64,000 nucleotides of DNA from Sphingomonadales bacterium (GCA_018971065.1 JAGWVC010000004.1:15476-79475), one strand, 5' to 3'; numbered from the stretch's first letter, positions 17,261-26,247 are shown. The notes: a model not told the origin generated them from the sequence alone. Numbers and translations: made by a program.

Positions 17261-17686
17261 TCACGGCAGCCCATAGTGCGCCAGCGCCTGCTCGGCGCGC
17301 AGGGCCAGTACCGGACTGTCGGGCCACAGCCGCACATGCGGCACGGCAATGCCCGCGCGCATAGCGGTCTCAGCCGCCTCGATGTAGCGGGGCGCGGCAC
17401 GATCCAGCGTCAATACCAGCGCCACCGGGCCGCCGTCCGATGCCGGGAACGGGATCAGCCCCAGGTTGCGTATTTCCAGCAGTCCGTGCGTGTTGGGATG
17501 CGGGCGGGCATGGAGATGGCCGCCGATGCGCTCCAGAAGGATCGAATCGTCGCCGATCAGCCGCGCCCCGCGATCGATCAGGGCCAGCGCCAGGCTGGAC
17601 TTGCCGACGCCGGGCGCGCCCTCGATCAGCAGCGCGCGGCTGCCGATGCCGACGGCGGTTGCCTGATGCGCGAAACGGTCGTTCAT
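17261..17686 (-). CDS. hprK: HPr kinase/phosphorylase, short C-terminal-domain form
   Basis: A 141-residue protein covering only the kinase domain; typical firmicute HprK is about 310 residues. The P-loop is GAPGVGKSS at 23-31, followed by ARLIGDDSILLE. The protein stops after RLWPDSPVLALRAEQALAHYG, lacking the N-terminal domain and most of the C-terminal helix. This short form is usual in alphaproteobacteria, so it is not counted as a truncation. It would phosphorylate Ser50 of HPr. Its start overlaps the chvG stop (ATGA), so they are translationally coupled. Confidence 0.9.
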   Translation of the reverse strand: MNDRFAHQATAVGIGSRALLIEGAPGVGKSSLALALIDRGARLIGDDSILLERIGGHLHARPHPNTHGLLEIRNLGLIPFPASDGGPVALVLTLDRAAPRYIEAAETAMRAGIAVPHVRLWPDSPVLALRAEQALAHYGLP

Positions 17687-19269
17687 GGCTGGGGGAATGC
17701 GGCCGGAAGGTCGATTACCAGTCGCGCCCCCCGCCGGCCATCACTGCGGTCCCGCGCGGTCAGCGTGCCGTCATGCGCGGCGACGATGGTGCGGGCAATC
17801 GCCAGGCCCAGCCCGGAATGGCTGCCGAACGCCTCGCTGTCCGGGCGCAGCGAATGGAACCGTTCGAACACGCGTTCACGCGCTTCCACCGGGATACCCG
17901 GGCCTTCGTCGCTGATTTCGGCAACGATTCGCGTTTCGCTGTGCGTGATGTCCAGCGTCACCCGGCCGCCCGGCGGGGTGAACGACACGGCATTGTCCAG
18001 CAGGTTCTCGAACACGCGCTCCAGCCGCGCCGCATCGCCCATCACCCAGGCCGGGATGGTGCCGTGATGCCGCGCCTCGACCACACAGGGCTGGTTGTCG
18101 CCGCGTGTCTCGCGCGCGCCCACCAGCGCGTCGGCCAGCGCCGCCAGGTCCACCGGCTCGAACGTGGCGCGGCTCAGTTCGGCATCGATCCGGCTGGCAT
18201 CGGCAATCTCGGTTACCAGCCGGTCCAGCCGGCGAACATCGTGCGCGGCAATATCGGTCAACTGGCGGCGCAGTTGCGGGTCCTCCACCTTCTCCAGGCT
18301 TTCCAGCGCGCTGCGCAACGATGCCAGCGGGTTCTTGATCTCGTGCGCGACATCGGCGGCAAACCGGTCCACCGCGTCGATACGGTCGCGCAGCGCGGCG
18401 GTCATGTCGGAAATCGCCCGCGCCAGCAGCCCGATCTCGTCGCGCCGGTCGGGCAGGCGCGGCACCACCACGGCACGGTCGCGGCCCAGCCGCACGCGGA
18501 TCGCGGCACGCACCAACTCGCGCAGCGGCTGCACGATCGTGCGCGCCAGAAACAGCGACAGCAGGATCGAGATCAGCAGCGCGATGCCGACAATATCGGC
18601 CAGCGTCTGCCGCGCATCGCGCACGCTCTGGGTGATGTCGGGGGTGTTCTGCAACGCCAGCAGGGTCATGCCGTCGCGCCCCAGCGGCGTGGCGGCGCTG
18701 ATCACCGGGGTGCGGTCGGGCGCCACCCGCTGGTGGACGATGGTCAGCCCGCTGGATCGCGACAGGCGCACTTCCGGCCAGGCCTCGGCGGTGTCGGGGA
18801 CCGGCTCGGCATAGGCAGGCACTTCGGCGGCGCCCAGCGCGAAGTCCATCGCCCGGTCCAGCAGGCGGGCGGCGCGCGGCAGCAGCGGATCACTGGCGGG
18901 ATCGCCCAGCGTGAACGACGGCGGCGCCAGCGCGAAACTGTCGGCAATCACCGCGCCCTTGCGATCATAGACGCGCAGCCGCAACCGCTGCCGCACCCCG
19001 ATCGCGGCAATTTGCGCGCGCCGGTCGGACGGGCGCGCGGTGGCCAGCGCATCGGCGGCGATTTCCACCTCGCTGCGCGCGCGCAGGAAACGCTCGCCCA
19101 GCAACTGGCGGCGATAGTTGTCCAGATAGAACAGGCTGACCGCCAGCAGGCCCAGCGCGATGACGTTGATCAGCAGGATGCGCGCCGTCAGCGAAAACCG
19201 GCTGCCCGCCAGCCAGTCACGCAGGCCTGCGGCGTTCGGCGGACGCGAAACGGAATCGGCATCGGCCAT
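17683..19269 (-). CDS. chvG: Membrane sensor histidine kinase ChvG-type
   Basis: A 528-residue kinase. Order: cytoplasmic N-tail, membrane helix about 28-47, periplasmic sensor region about 48-225, membrane helix about 226-243, HAMP about 244-297, H-box with His309 in DVAHEIKNPLASLRSALE, and a catalytic ATPase domain with NLLDNAVSFTPPGG, DEGPGIP and GLGLAI. ChvG/ExoS kinases respond to acid or envelope stress in rhizobia and related bacteria and phosphorylate ChvI. The gene starts 6 bases after chvI and is followed by overlapping hprK, linking the sensor with the regulatory PTS. Confidence 0.93.
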   Translation of the reverse strand: MADADSVSRPPNAAGLRDWLAGSRFSLTARILLINVIALGLLAVSLFYLDNYRRQLLGERFLRARSEVEIAADALATARPSDRRAQIAAIGVRQRLRLRVYDRKGAVIADSFALAPPSFTLGDPASDPLLPRAARLLDRAMDFALGAAEVPAYAEPVPDTAEAWPEVRLSRSSGLTIVHQRVAPDRTPVISAATPLGRDGMTLLALQNTPDITQSVRDARQTLADIVGIALLISILLSLFLARTIVQPLRELVRAAIRVRLGRDRAVVVPRLPDRRDEIGLLARAISDMTAALRDRIDAVDRFAADVAHEIKNPLASLRSALESLEKVEDPQLRRQLTDIAAHDVRRLDRLVTEIADASRIDAELSRATFEPVDLAALADALVGARETRGDNQPCVVEARHHGTIPAWVMGDAARLERVFENLLDNAVSFTPPGGRVTLDITHSETRIVAEISDEGPGIPVEARERVFERFHSLRPDSEAFGSHSGLGLAIARTIVAAHDGTLTARDRSDGRRGARLVIDLPAAFPQP

Positions 19270-19275
19270 CCGCGC

Positions 19276-20079
19276 TCAGCTTTCCGCGAACGCGTAACCG
19301 GCGCCATAGAGCGTCTCGATCGCGGCAAACCCCGGGTCCACCGCGCGGAACTTGCGGCGCAGGCGCTTGATGTGGCTGTCGATGGTGCGATCATCGACAT
19401 AGACGTCGTCGCTGTAGGCGGCGTCCATCAACTGGTTGCGGTTCTTGATCACGCCGGGCCGCTGCGCCAGCGATTCGAGGATCAGGAATTCGGTGACGGT
19501 CAGGCTGACCGCCTTGTCGGCCCAGGTCACGCGGTGCCGCGCCGGGTCCATGCTCAGCCGCCCGCGCCGCACCGGATCGGCGGCTGGTTCGCCCCCCATT
19601 CCTGTCGCTGCGGCCGGCCCGGCCAGATCGGCGCGGTTCAGTTCCAGCCGCCGCAGGATCGCGCGGATGCGCGCCACCAGCAGGCGCTGGCTGAACGGCT
19701 TGGTGATATAGTCGTCCGCCCCCATCGCCAGGCCCAGTGCCTCGTCCGGCTCCTCGTCCTTCGAGGTCAGGAAGATCACCGGCAGCGCCGATTTCTCGCG
19801 CAGCCGCTGGAGCAGTTGCAGCCCGTCCAGCCGTGGCATCTTGATGTCGCAGACCGCCAGGTCGGGCGGGTTTTCCAGCAGCGCCTTCAGCGCGGTCTCG
19901 CCGTCGGCATAGACGCGGGTGGCGAAGCCTTCCGCCTGCAGGCCGATCGCCACCGATGTCAGGATATTGCGATCGTCATCGACCAGCGCGATGACATGTG
20001 CCGGCACATCCGGGGCCGGCGGCTCGGCGGCCGGTGAACCGGAGGCAGGCAAGGGTGCCTTGTCGGAGGATTCGCTCAT
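19276..20079 (-). CDS. chvI: OmpR-family response regulator ChvI-type
   Basis: A 267-residue regulator. The receiver domain has acidic Asp34-36 (ALVDDDRN), the phospho-acceptor Asp78 ([12 protein letters not shown]) and a conserved Lys in DDYITKPF. The winged-helix C-terminus ends [17 protein letters not shown]. The start [10 protein letters not shown] leaves a 28-residue Pro/Ala-rich leader before the receiver; a longer frame upstream has no support. It is the DNA-binding partner of ChvG and lies divergent to pckA, a neighbourhood conserved in alphaproteobacteria, where pckA is often part of the same acid and carbon response. Confidence 0.94.
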   Translation of the reverse strand: MSESSDKAPLPASGSPAAEPPAPDVPAHVIALVDDDRNILTSVAIGLQAEGFATRVYADGETALKALLENPPDLAVCDIKMPRLDGLQLLQRLREKSALPVIFLTSKDEEPDEALGLAMGADDYITKPFSQRLLVARIRAILRRLELNRADLAGPAAATGMGGEPAADPVRRGRLSMDPARHRVTWADKAVSLTVTEFLILESLAQRPGVIKNRNQLMDAAYSDDVYVDDRTIDSHIKRLRRKFRAVDPGFAAIETLYGAGYAFAES

Positions 20080-20255
20080 GCGCGGGCGCCAGGTTCCCCG
20101 GTTGCGTTGGCCTTGCGGGGTAACGCCTTGCGTCCACGATGGCAATGCGTGCCGACAGGAACGGAATCACCCGGTGGACCGCTGCGCAAGGACGTGTCGC
20201 GATGGCGATTTCCGTGATAATGATCAAACCCGGCCAGCCCCGGCCGACGCCTGAA

Positions 20256-20284
20256 TTGACGATGCCGGATTGCTGCACTATGCG
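20256..20284 (+). promoter_or_regulatory. Candidate sigma-70-type promoter for pckA
   Basis: TTGACG, a 17-base spacer and TATGCG lie about 100 bases upstream of the chosen pckA start, in the 301-base divergent gap with chvI. The spacing is ideal and the -35 box is near-consensus, but the -10 box matches only moderately. Nothing else gene-like is visible in this gap. Confidence 0.4.
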
Positions 20285-20338
20285 CGGCCTCGACCGTGTT
20301 CGCATAGGTATGCGCGCACAGGAATGACGGAATTCCCC

Positions 20339-20362
20339 ATTCGCAACCGCAAGGCTGCGAAT
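20339..20362 (+). promoter_or_regulatory. Leader hairpin just upstream of the pckA ribosome binding site
   Basis: ATTCGCA and TGCGAAT pair across a 10-base loop (ACCGCAAGGC), ending 8 bases before the GGAG ribosome binding site of pckA. It could modulate translation, or simply be part of the untranslated leader. It holds only if transcription begins upstream, as the candidate promoter suggests. Confidence 0.35.
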
Positions 20363-20380
20363 TCACTCACGGAGACGACG

Positions 20381-21982
20381 TTGACCGCTTCGCTTAGCTA
20401 TCCGCTCGACCGCCAGGGCATTGCCACTTCGGCCACTGTTTTCGCCAACCTCGGCACGCCGCTTCTGGTCGAACACGCGCTGCGCAACGGCGAAGGCATG
20501 TTGGCTGCGGACGGCCCGCTGGTGGTTGAAACCGGCAAGCACACCGGCCGCTCGGCGAAGGACAAGTTCATCGTCAGGGACGAGAACACTGCCGACACCG
20601 TGTGGTGGGGCAAGACCAACGTCGAGATGGACCCGAAGCACTTTGCCGCGCTGAAGGCCGATTTCCTGACCGCGCTGGCCGGCAAGGACAAGCTCTACGT
20701 GGCCGACCTGTTCGGCGGCTCGCAGCCCGAACACCGCGTCAACGTCCGCGTCATCAACGAGCGTGCGTGGCACAACCAGTTCATCCGCACCCTGCTGGTG
20801 CGCCCCACCGCCGATGAACTGGCCGGCTTCGTGCCCGAATACACCATCATCGACCTGCCCACCTTCCAGGCCGACCCCGCCCGCCACGGCACCCGCAGCG
20901 AAACCGTCGTCGCGGTCAACTTCACCGAGAAGCTGATCCTGATCGGCGGCACCGCCTATGCCGGTGAGATGAAGAAGTCGGTGTTCGGCATCCTCAACTA
21001 CCTGCTGCCCACCAAGGGCGTCATGCCGATGCACTGCTCGGCCAACATCGGCCCCGACGGCAAGACCGCCGTGTTCTTCGGGCTTTCCGGCACCGGCAAG
21101 ACCACGCTTTCGGCCGACGCCAGCCGCACCCTGATCGGCGATGACGAGCATGGCTGGTCGGATACCGCCGTGTTCAACTTCGAAGGCGGCTGCTACGCCA
21201 AGATGATCCGCCTTTCGGCCGAGGCCGAGCCGGAAATCTTCGCCACCACCAAGCGCTTCGGCACCGTGCTCGAAAACGTGGTGATCGATCCCGAAACCCG
21301 CCAGCTCGACCTCGACGACAACAGCCTCGCCGAGAACAGCCGTGGTTCCTACCCGATCGACTTCATCCCCAACGCCTCGGCCGACAACCTGGGGCCGGTG
21401 CCGTCGAACATCATCTTCCTCACGGCGGATGCCTACGGCGTGCTGCCGCCGATCGCGCGCCTGACGCCCGAACAGGCGATGTACCACTTCCTGTCGGGCT
21501 ACACCGCCCGTGTCGCCGGCACCGAAATTGGCGTGACCGAGCCGGAAGCCACGTTCAGCACCTGCTTCGGCGCGCCGTTCATGCCGCGCCACCCGTCGGT
21601 CTATGGCAACCTGCTGAAGGACCGCATCGCCAAGGGCGGCGTGAAGTGCTGGCTGGTCAACACCGGCTGGTCGGGCGGCAAGGCGACGATGCCCGGTATC
21701 AAGCGCATGCCGATCAAGGCCACCCGCGCGCTGCTCAACGCCGCGCTTGACGGCACGCTGAACCACGGCGATTTCCGCGAAGACCCGTACTTCGGCTTCG
21801 AAGTGCCGGTCGCGGTCGAAGGTGTTGACGGCAAGCTGCTCGACCCGCGCGAGGCCTGGGCCGATCCGGTCGATTACGACAAGACCGCGCGCGACCTCGT
21901 CGGCAAGTTCATCGCCAATTTCGAGCAGTTCGCCGAACACGTCGATGAAGGCGTCCGCGCGGCGGCCCCCGTCTCGGCGTAA
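20381..21982 (+). CDS. pckA: Phosphoenolpyruvate carboxykinase (ATP), TTG start
   Basis: A 533-residue enzyme converting oxaloacetate and ATP to PEP, CO2 and ADP at the entry to gluconeogenesis. Kinase-1a motif [13 protein letters not shown], metal site [10 protein letters not shown] and NFEGGCYAK, and the [11 protein letters not shown] segment are intact. The open frame extends 37 codons upstream, but the TTG at 20381 has GGAG with a 6-base spacer and begins [13 protein letters not shown], the expected N-terminus. An ATG at 20324 has its purine-rich site too close. Divergent to chvI. Confidence 0.95.
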   Translation: MTASLSYPLDRQGIATSATVFANLGTPLLVEHALRNGEGMLAADGPLVVETGKHTGRSAKDKFIVRDENTADTVWWGKTNVEMDPKHFAALKADFLTALAGKDKLYVADLFGGSQPEHRVNVRVINERAWHNQFIRTLLVRPTADELAGFVPEYTIIDLPTFQADPARHGTRSETVVAVNFTEKLILIGGTAYAGEMKKSVFGILNYLLPTKGVMPMHCSANIGPDGKTAVFFGLSGTGKTTLSADASRTLIGDDEHGWSDTAVFNFEGGCYAKMIRLSAEAEPEIFATTKRFGTVLENVVIDPETRQLDLDDNSLAENSRGSYPIDFIPNASADNLGPVPSNIIFLTADAYGVLPPIARLTPEQAMYHFLSGYTARVAGTEIGVTEPEATFSTCFGAPFMPRHPSVYGNLLKDRIAKGGVKCWLVNTGWSGGKATMPGIKRMPIKATRALLNAALDGTLNHGDFREDPYFGFEVPVAVEGVDGKLLDPREAWADPVDYDKTARDLVGKFIANFEQFAEHVDEGVRAAAPVSA

Positions 21983-22119
21983 ATCCTCCGGTTCCGGTTG
22001 GAGAGGAATGGCGGCGGCGCGAACAGCGCTGCCGCCATTTGCTTTTGTATTCGACGGTTAAGCCGTGTTAGGAATAGCATCGGCGGAGCGCGACCGGCTC
22101 CGCGACGGAGGGTTTTCGC

Positions 22120-22479
22120 ATGAGCATGCTTGATTCGATTCTGGGCCAGGTGGGCGGCAATCTCGATGTGGCGGGAATCGCCTCGAAGTTCGGGATCGAT
22201 CCCGCGCTGGCGCAGCAGGCGGTGACGGCACTTGCCGGCGCGCACGCGCAGCCGGGCGACACGGTGGAAACCGCCGCCGCGCAGACCGGCATCGACAGCG
22301 GAATGCTCGGGCAGATCGCCTCGCACCTGGGGGGTGAGGGCGGGCTTGGCCAGCTCAGCCAGATGCTGCAGAACAACCCGCAGGCCGCCGGCCTGCTGAA
22401 CATGCTCGATCGTAACGGCGACGGCAGCCCGATCGATGACGTGCTGGGCATGGCCAAGGGCCTGTTCGGAAAGAGCTGA
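22120..22479 (+). CDS. DUF937 family protein
   Basis: A 119-residue acidic, soluble protein of small helical repeats, starting MSMLDSILGQVGGNLDVAGIA. It shows the DUF937/YidB-like pattern of helix pairs ending in short Gly-rich links (SHLGGEGGLGQLSQML). Residues 97-108 (DRNGDGSPIDDV) resemble an EF-hand-type Asp loop at the C-terminus. The family function is unknown. It precedes another helical, possibly related gene by 15 bases. Confidence 0.8.
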   Translation: MSMLDSILGQVGGNLDVAGIASKFGIDPALAQQAVTALAGAHAQPGDTVETAAAQTGIDSGMLGQIASHLGGEGGLGQLSQMLQNNPQAAGLLNMLDRNGDGSPIDDVLGMAKGLFGKS

Positions 22480-22494
22480 CCGATCCCGGCCGAC

Positions 22495-22965
22495 GTGCCC
22501 GTGGCGGACCTGTTCTCGACGCTGCGCCGCAGCGGCGGAATTGATGCGCTGGCGCGCCATGCCGGCATCACGCCCACCGACGCGGCGGTGGCAACGCGCG
22601 ACCTGCTGCCCGAAGTCATCGCGCGTTTCGGCGCGCACTTCGGGCAGGGGGGCGTTGCCGGGTTGACGGCGCTGCTGGACCGGCTGGGCGACGGCGATCT
22701 GGCCTTTGCCCTTCATCGCGGCGGCGCCATCACCGCCGAACGCCGCCAACGGGTGATCGCGGTGCTGCCCGGAGCCGACCGCGTGGCGGCACTGCTGGCA
22801 GAGGTGCGGCGGCGCAGTGTTGTCCCCGCCGAGATGCTGGCGGCGATCCTGCCGCTGCTGGTCATTCTGGTCGGGGGCTATCTTGCCGCGCGGATCGAAA
22901 CCGCGCCCGTCAGTGCCGGGCAGGAACTGCGGGACATATTCGGCCTGGCCGCCGGGCAGGGCTGA
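22495..22965 (+). CDS. Hypothetical membrane-anchored protein, DUF937-like
   Basis: A 156-residue protein. The N-terminal 100 residues are helical and recall the preceding DUF937 protein in pattern (GGIDALARHAGITPTDAAVATRDLLPEVI read in parts; GQGGVAGLTALLDRLGDGD). A single membrane helix sits at about 112-131 (MLAAILPLLVILVGGYLAARI). The start is a GTG at 22495, with a second GTG two codons later equally possible; no strong ribosome site is seen. Likely co-transcribed with the upstream gene. Not a recognised family by motif; function unknown. Confidence 0.7.
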   Translation: MPVADLFSTLRRSGGIDALARHAGITPTDAAVATRDLLPEVIARFGAHFGQGGVAGLTALLDRLGDGDLAFALHRGGAITAERRQRVIAVLPGADRVAALLAEVRRRSVVPAEMLAAILPLLVILVGGYLAARIETAPVSAGQELRDIFGLAAGQG

Positions 22966-22984
22966 CCCCGCCCGGCAAGCCCGG

Positions 22985-23641
22985 TCACTTGATCGGGCAA
23001 TCCGGCGACAGGCGCATGTCCAGATAGTTGTCCACGGCGCGCATCATCTCGTCCAGCTCGTTCTCGAAGAAGTGGTTGGCGCGCGGCACTTCGTCGTGAT
23101 GAATGGTGATGTGCTTCTGGGTGCGCAGCTTGTCGACCAGCTTCTGCACCGAATTCGGCGTCACCACCGTGTCCGATGCACCCTGGACGATGATGCCCGA
23201 GGCCGGGCACGGTGCCAGGAAGCTGAAATCGTACATGTTGGCCGGCGGCGCCACCGAGATGAAGCCACGAATTTCAGGCCGGCGCATCAGCAACTGCATC
23301 CCGATCAGCGCGCCGAAGCTGTACCCGGCGATCCAGGTGGCCGATGCTTCCGAATGGATCGACTGCACCCAGTCCAGCGCGGCGGCGGCATCGCTCAGTT
23401 CGCCGATGCCGTTGTCGAAGCTGCCCTGGCTGCGGCCGACGCCGCGAAAGTTGAAGCGCAGCGTGGCGAACCCGCGATTCACGAACGTCTTGTACATCGC
23501 CTGCGTGATGCGGTCGTTCATGGTGCCGCCCGCCTGCGGGTGCGGGTGCAGGATCATGGCAACGGGCGCGCGGGGGCGGGTGCCGGGCTGGAAACGGCCT
23601 TCAAGGCGGCCTTCCGGCCCGGGGAAGATGACGGCGGGCAT
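22985..23641 (-). CDS. Alpha/beta hydrolase (COG2945 type)
   Basis: A 218-residue hydrolase. The oxyanion-region motif is LHPHPQAGGTMNDR, the nucleophile elbow is AGYSFGALIG, and the final acid/base pair falls in QGASDTVVTP and PRANHFF. No signal peptide is present. COG2945 proteins are common beside sulfur-mobilisation genes in alphaproteobacteria but their substrates are unknown. It is divergent from the cysteine desulfurase pair across a 152-base gap. Confidence 0.88.
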   Translation of the reverse strand: MPAVIFPGPEGRLEGRFQPGTRPRAPVAMILHPHPQAGGTMNDRITQAMYKTFVNRGFATLRFNFRGVGRSQGSFDNGIGELSDAAAALDWVQSIHSEASATWIAGYSFGALIGMQLLMRRPEIRGFISVAPPANMYDFSFLAPCPASGIIVQGASDTVVTPNSVQKLVDKLRTQKHITIHHDEVPRANHFFENELDEMMRAVDNYLDMRLSPDCPIK

Positions 23642-23744
23642 GGGGCGTTCAACTTTCGATGTGTCCCCGCCGGGGCTGGCGTGAGAAGGACGCCGGGGCG
23701 GAAAACCCGCCGGGGGCCTGCACGGGGACTGTGACTTGGAGCGG

Positions 23745-23763
23745 AGCGCTATATAGAAAGCGC
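23745..23763 (+). promoter_or_regulatory. AT-rich promoter-like box inside a short inverted repeat upstream of the desulfurase genes
   Basis: GCGCT-ATATAGAA-AGCGC frames TATATA (23750-23755), a likely -10 element, about 40 bases before the first desulfurase ATG. No matching -35 box is clear. The repeat could be an operator for an iron-sulfur regulator, which is inference. Confidence 0.3.
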
Positions 23764-23793
23764 AAGCCCAAAAGCAACGACTGCGAACAACTG

Positions 23794-24834
23794 ATGAATC
23801 CTGCTTCGATCTATCTCGACCACGCCGCCACCTGCCCGGTGCTGCCCGAGGTGGCCGAAGTGGTCGCCGCCGCGCTTGCCGAATGGCGCAATCCGTCCAG
23901 CGTCCACGCCGCCGGCCGCCGCGCCCGCGCCCAACTGGAAGACGCCCGCGCCCGCGTCGCCACCGCGCTCGGCTGGCCGGGCGAAGTCATTTTCACCGGC
24001 GGCGCCACCGAGGCGCTGGCCATCGCCTGGACCCGCAGCCCCGGCACCCGCAAGTTCGCCAGCGCGGTAGAGCACACCGCCGTCCTCCGCTTCGCCGGTG
24101 ATGCGCAGCTTGCCGTCGATGCCGATGGCCTGGTCGATCCCGCCACCATCCCCCCGGCCGATCTCGTCGCGGTCATGCAGGTCAACAACGAAACCGGCGT
24201 CGTCCAGCCGCTCGCCGAAATCGGCGCCCGGGTCCGCTCGCAAGGCGGCTTGCTGCTGGCCGATTGCGCGCAGGGCGTCGGCAAGCTGGCACCGCCCGAT
24301 GCCGACCTGATTGCGGTCGCCGGCCACAAGTTCGGCGCCCCGCCGGGCATCGGCGTGTTGCTGGTGCGCGACATCGCCATGCTCAGCCCCAGCGGCGGGC
24401 AGGAGCGCGGCTATCGCCCGGGCACCGAAAACCTGCCCTATATCCTCGGCCTCGCCGCCGCGCTGGAAGCCCCGCGCGACTGGGTCGAGGGCGCCGCCCT
24501 GCTGCGCGGCTGGTTCGACGGCGAAATGATGGCGCTCGGCGCCGAGGTCATCGCCGGCACCGTTGAGCGCGTCCCCACCATCGGCGCCTATCGCCTGCCC
24601 GGCGTCGGCGCCGCCGGCCTGCTGATCCGTGCCGATGCCGCCGGCGTCGCCATCTCGGCGGGCAGCGCCTGCGCCTCGGGCAGCATCAAACCCAGCCATG
24701 TCATGCTGGCGATGGGCGTGGGCGAGGCCACCGCGCGCGAGGTGTTCCGCGTCTCGATCGGGCGCGATACCACGAAGGCCGATCTCGAAGCGCTGCTTGC
24801 CGTCATCCGCCCTGTTGCGGCGAAAACCGCGTGA
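23794..24834 (+). CDS. Cysteine desulfurase, first of a tandem pair
   Basis: A 346-residue NifS/IscS-type aminotransferase-fold enzyme that releases sulfur from L-cysteine as a persulfide. The PLP Lys179 is in AVAGHKFGAPPG, and Cys293 is in SAGSACASGS. The segment TGGATEALAIAW binds the cofactor phosphate. The ATG at 23794 gives NPASIYLDHAAT, the expected first strand; earlier in-frame sequence is promoter DNA. Its last codon overlaps the start of the second desulfurase (GTGA). Confidence 0.93.
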   Translation: MNPASIYLDHAATCPVLPEVAEVVAAALAEWRNPSSVHAAGRRARAQLEDARARVATALGWPGEVIFTGGATEALAIAWTRSPGTRKFASAVEHTAVLRFAGDAQLAVDADGLVDPATIPPADLVAVMQVNNETGVVQPLAEIGARVRSQGGLLLADCAQGVGKLAPPDADLIAVAGHKFGAPPGIGVLLVRDIAMLSPSGGQERGYRPGTENLPYILGLAAALEAPRDWVEGAALLRGWFDGEMMALGAEVIAGTVERVPTIGAYRLPGVGAAGLLIRADAAGVAISAGSACASGSIKPSHVMLAMGVGEATAREVFRVSIGRDTTKADLEALLAVIRPVAAKTA

Positions 24835-25910
24835 TATACCTCGACTATCAGGCCACCACCCCGCTCGCGCCCGAAGCGCGCGACGCGATGCTGCCCTGGC
24901 TGGGTGGCCCCGAAACGGCGGGATTCGCGAACCCGCACAGCCCCCACCGCCCCGGCCGCGCCGCCGCCGCCGCCGTCGAACATGCCCGCGAACAGGTCGC
25001 CGCGCTGCTTCCCGCGGGCGGCCGCGTCGTCTTCACCAGTGGCGCCACCGAGGCGATCAATCTTGCCATCGCCGGGCTGCGCCCCGGCAGCATCGCGGTC
25101 TCCGCCATCGAACACGCCGCCGTGCTCGATACCGCCCGCGCGCTCGTCCCCGCTGTGGATGAACTTCCGGTCGATGCCGAAGGCCTGCTCGCACCCGATA
25201 CCATGATCGCCCCCGGCACCGGCCTTGTCGCGGTCATGCAGGTCAACAACGAGATCGGCACCATCCAGCCGGTCGATGCCCTTGCGCGCACTGCCCACGC
25301 CGCCAGGGCACTGTTCCTGTGCGATGCCGTACAGGGTGCTGGGAAAATCGCCCCGCCCGCCGATGCCGATCTCATCGCGATCTCCGCGCACAAGCTCTAT
25401 GGCCCCAAGGGCATCGGCGCGCTGTGGATTCGCGATGGCATCACCCTGTCGCCGCTACTTCACGGCGGCGGCCAGGAAGGCGGGTTGCGGTCGGGTACGC
25501 TGTCGCCCGCGCTGTGCGCCGGGTTCGGCGCGGCGGCGGCGCTGGCCCAATCCCGAATGGCGGAAGACCGCAAACACATCGCAGCGCTCTGGCGCCTCGC
25601 CCGCGCCGCCATGCCCGGCTGGATACTGAACGGCAGCGCCGATCACCGCTGGCACGGCAACCTCAACCTGCGCCGCGACGGCCTCGACGTGGCGCGCCTG
25701 ATGTCCGACTGTCGCGACATCGCCTTCTCCGCCGGTTCGGCCTGCGCCAGCGGTTCGGGCCGCCCCAGCCACGTCCTGCGCGCCATCGGCCTCACCGACA
25801 GGCAAGCGAAAGGCTCTATCCGCATCGGAATTGGGCGCTATACGGAGGCGGGAGAGCTTGCCGGGGCGTTGGCGCGGATCGATACCGCCGCCAGATCGCA
25901 AGAGGATTGA
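24831..25910 (+). CDS. Cysteine desulfurase, second of the tandem pair
   Basis: A 359-residue NifS-type enzyme starting at a GTG (MIYLDYQATTPLAP) that overlaps the stop of the first. PLP Lys188 is in AISAHKLYGPKG, Cys305 in SAGSACASGSG, and FTSGATEAINLAI binds the cofactor phosphate. It shares the fold and catalytic residues of its neighbour but differs in many stretches, so it is an old duplication rather than an assembly repeat. It supplies sulfur to Fe-S assembly with the downstream ferredoxin. Both copies keep the full catalytic set. Confidence 0.93.
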   Translation: MIYLDYQATTPLAPEARDAMLPWLGGPETAGFANPHSPHRPGRAAAAAVEHAREQVAALLPAGGRVVFTSGATEAINLAIAGLRPGSIAVSAIEHAAVLDTARALVPAVDELPVDAEGLLAPDTMIAPGTGLVAVMQVNNEIGTIQPVDALARTAHAARALFLCDAVQGAGKIAPPADADLIAISAHKLYGPKGIGALWIRDGITLSPLLHGGGQEGGLRSGTLSPALCAGFGAAAALAQSRMAEDRKHIAALWRLARAAMPGWILNGSADHRWHGNLNLRRDGLDVARLMSDCRDIAFSAGSACASGSGRPSHVLRAIGLTDRQAKGSIRIGIGRYTEAGELAGALARIDTAARSQED

Positions 25911-25914
25911 GCAA

Positions 25915-26247
25915 GTGGTAACGGTCCGTTTCATCTGTGCCGACGGGGCACGCGTCGAAGCCAGCGCTTCGGCTGGCCAGCGGCTGCTGGAAGTCGGCCA
26001 GGCCGCCGGTATGCCGCTGGAAGGCACGTGCGAGGGGCAGATGGCCTGCTCCACCTGCCACGTCATCGTCAGCGACACCTGGTTCGACCGGCTCGCCCCC
26101 GCCTCGGACGATGAGGAAGACATGCTGGACCTTGCCGCCGGCGTGTGCCGCACCAGCCGCCTGTCGTGCCAGATCGTGCTCGATGCCGGCCACGACGGGA
26201 TCGAGGTCCGCATCCCCGGCGAAGCGCGCGACATGCAGCGCGGCTGA
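25915..26247 (+). CDS. 2Fe-2S ferredoxin, adrenodoxin/Isc type
   Basis: A 110-residue ferredoxin. The cluster cysteines are Cys39, Cys45, Cys48 and Cys85 (CEGQMACSTC then RLSCQ), the C-x5-C-x2-C pattern of vertebrate-type ferredoxins. The GTG at 25915 is preceded by GAGG with an 8-base spacer and yields MVTVRFICADG; the open frame extends upstream only as an overlap with the desulfurase. It probably donates electrons during cluster assembly on sulfur supplied by the two upstream enzymes. Confidence 0.92.
   Translation: MVTVRFICADGARVEASASAGQRLLEVGQAAGMPLEGTCEGQMACSTCHVIVSDTWFDRLAPASDDEEDMLDLAAGVCRTSRLSCQIVLDAGHDGIEVRIPGEARDMQRG

Noticed and set aside
17261..17686. hprK as a pseudogene
   Set aside because: The short kinase-only form is normal in alphaproteobacteria, and the P-loop and overlap with chvG are intact.
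23794..25910. Assembly duplication of one cysteine desulfurase
   Set aside because: The two sequences differ throughout and have different lengths, so they are true paralogues.
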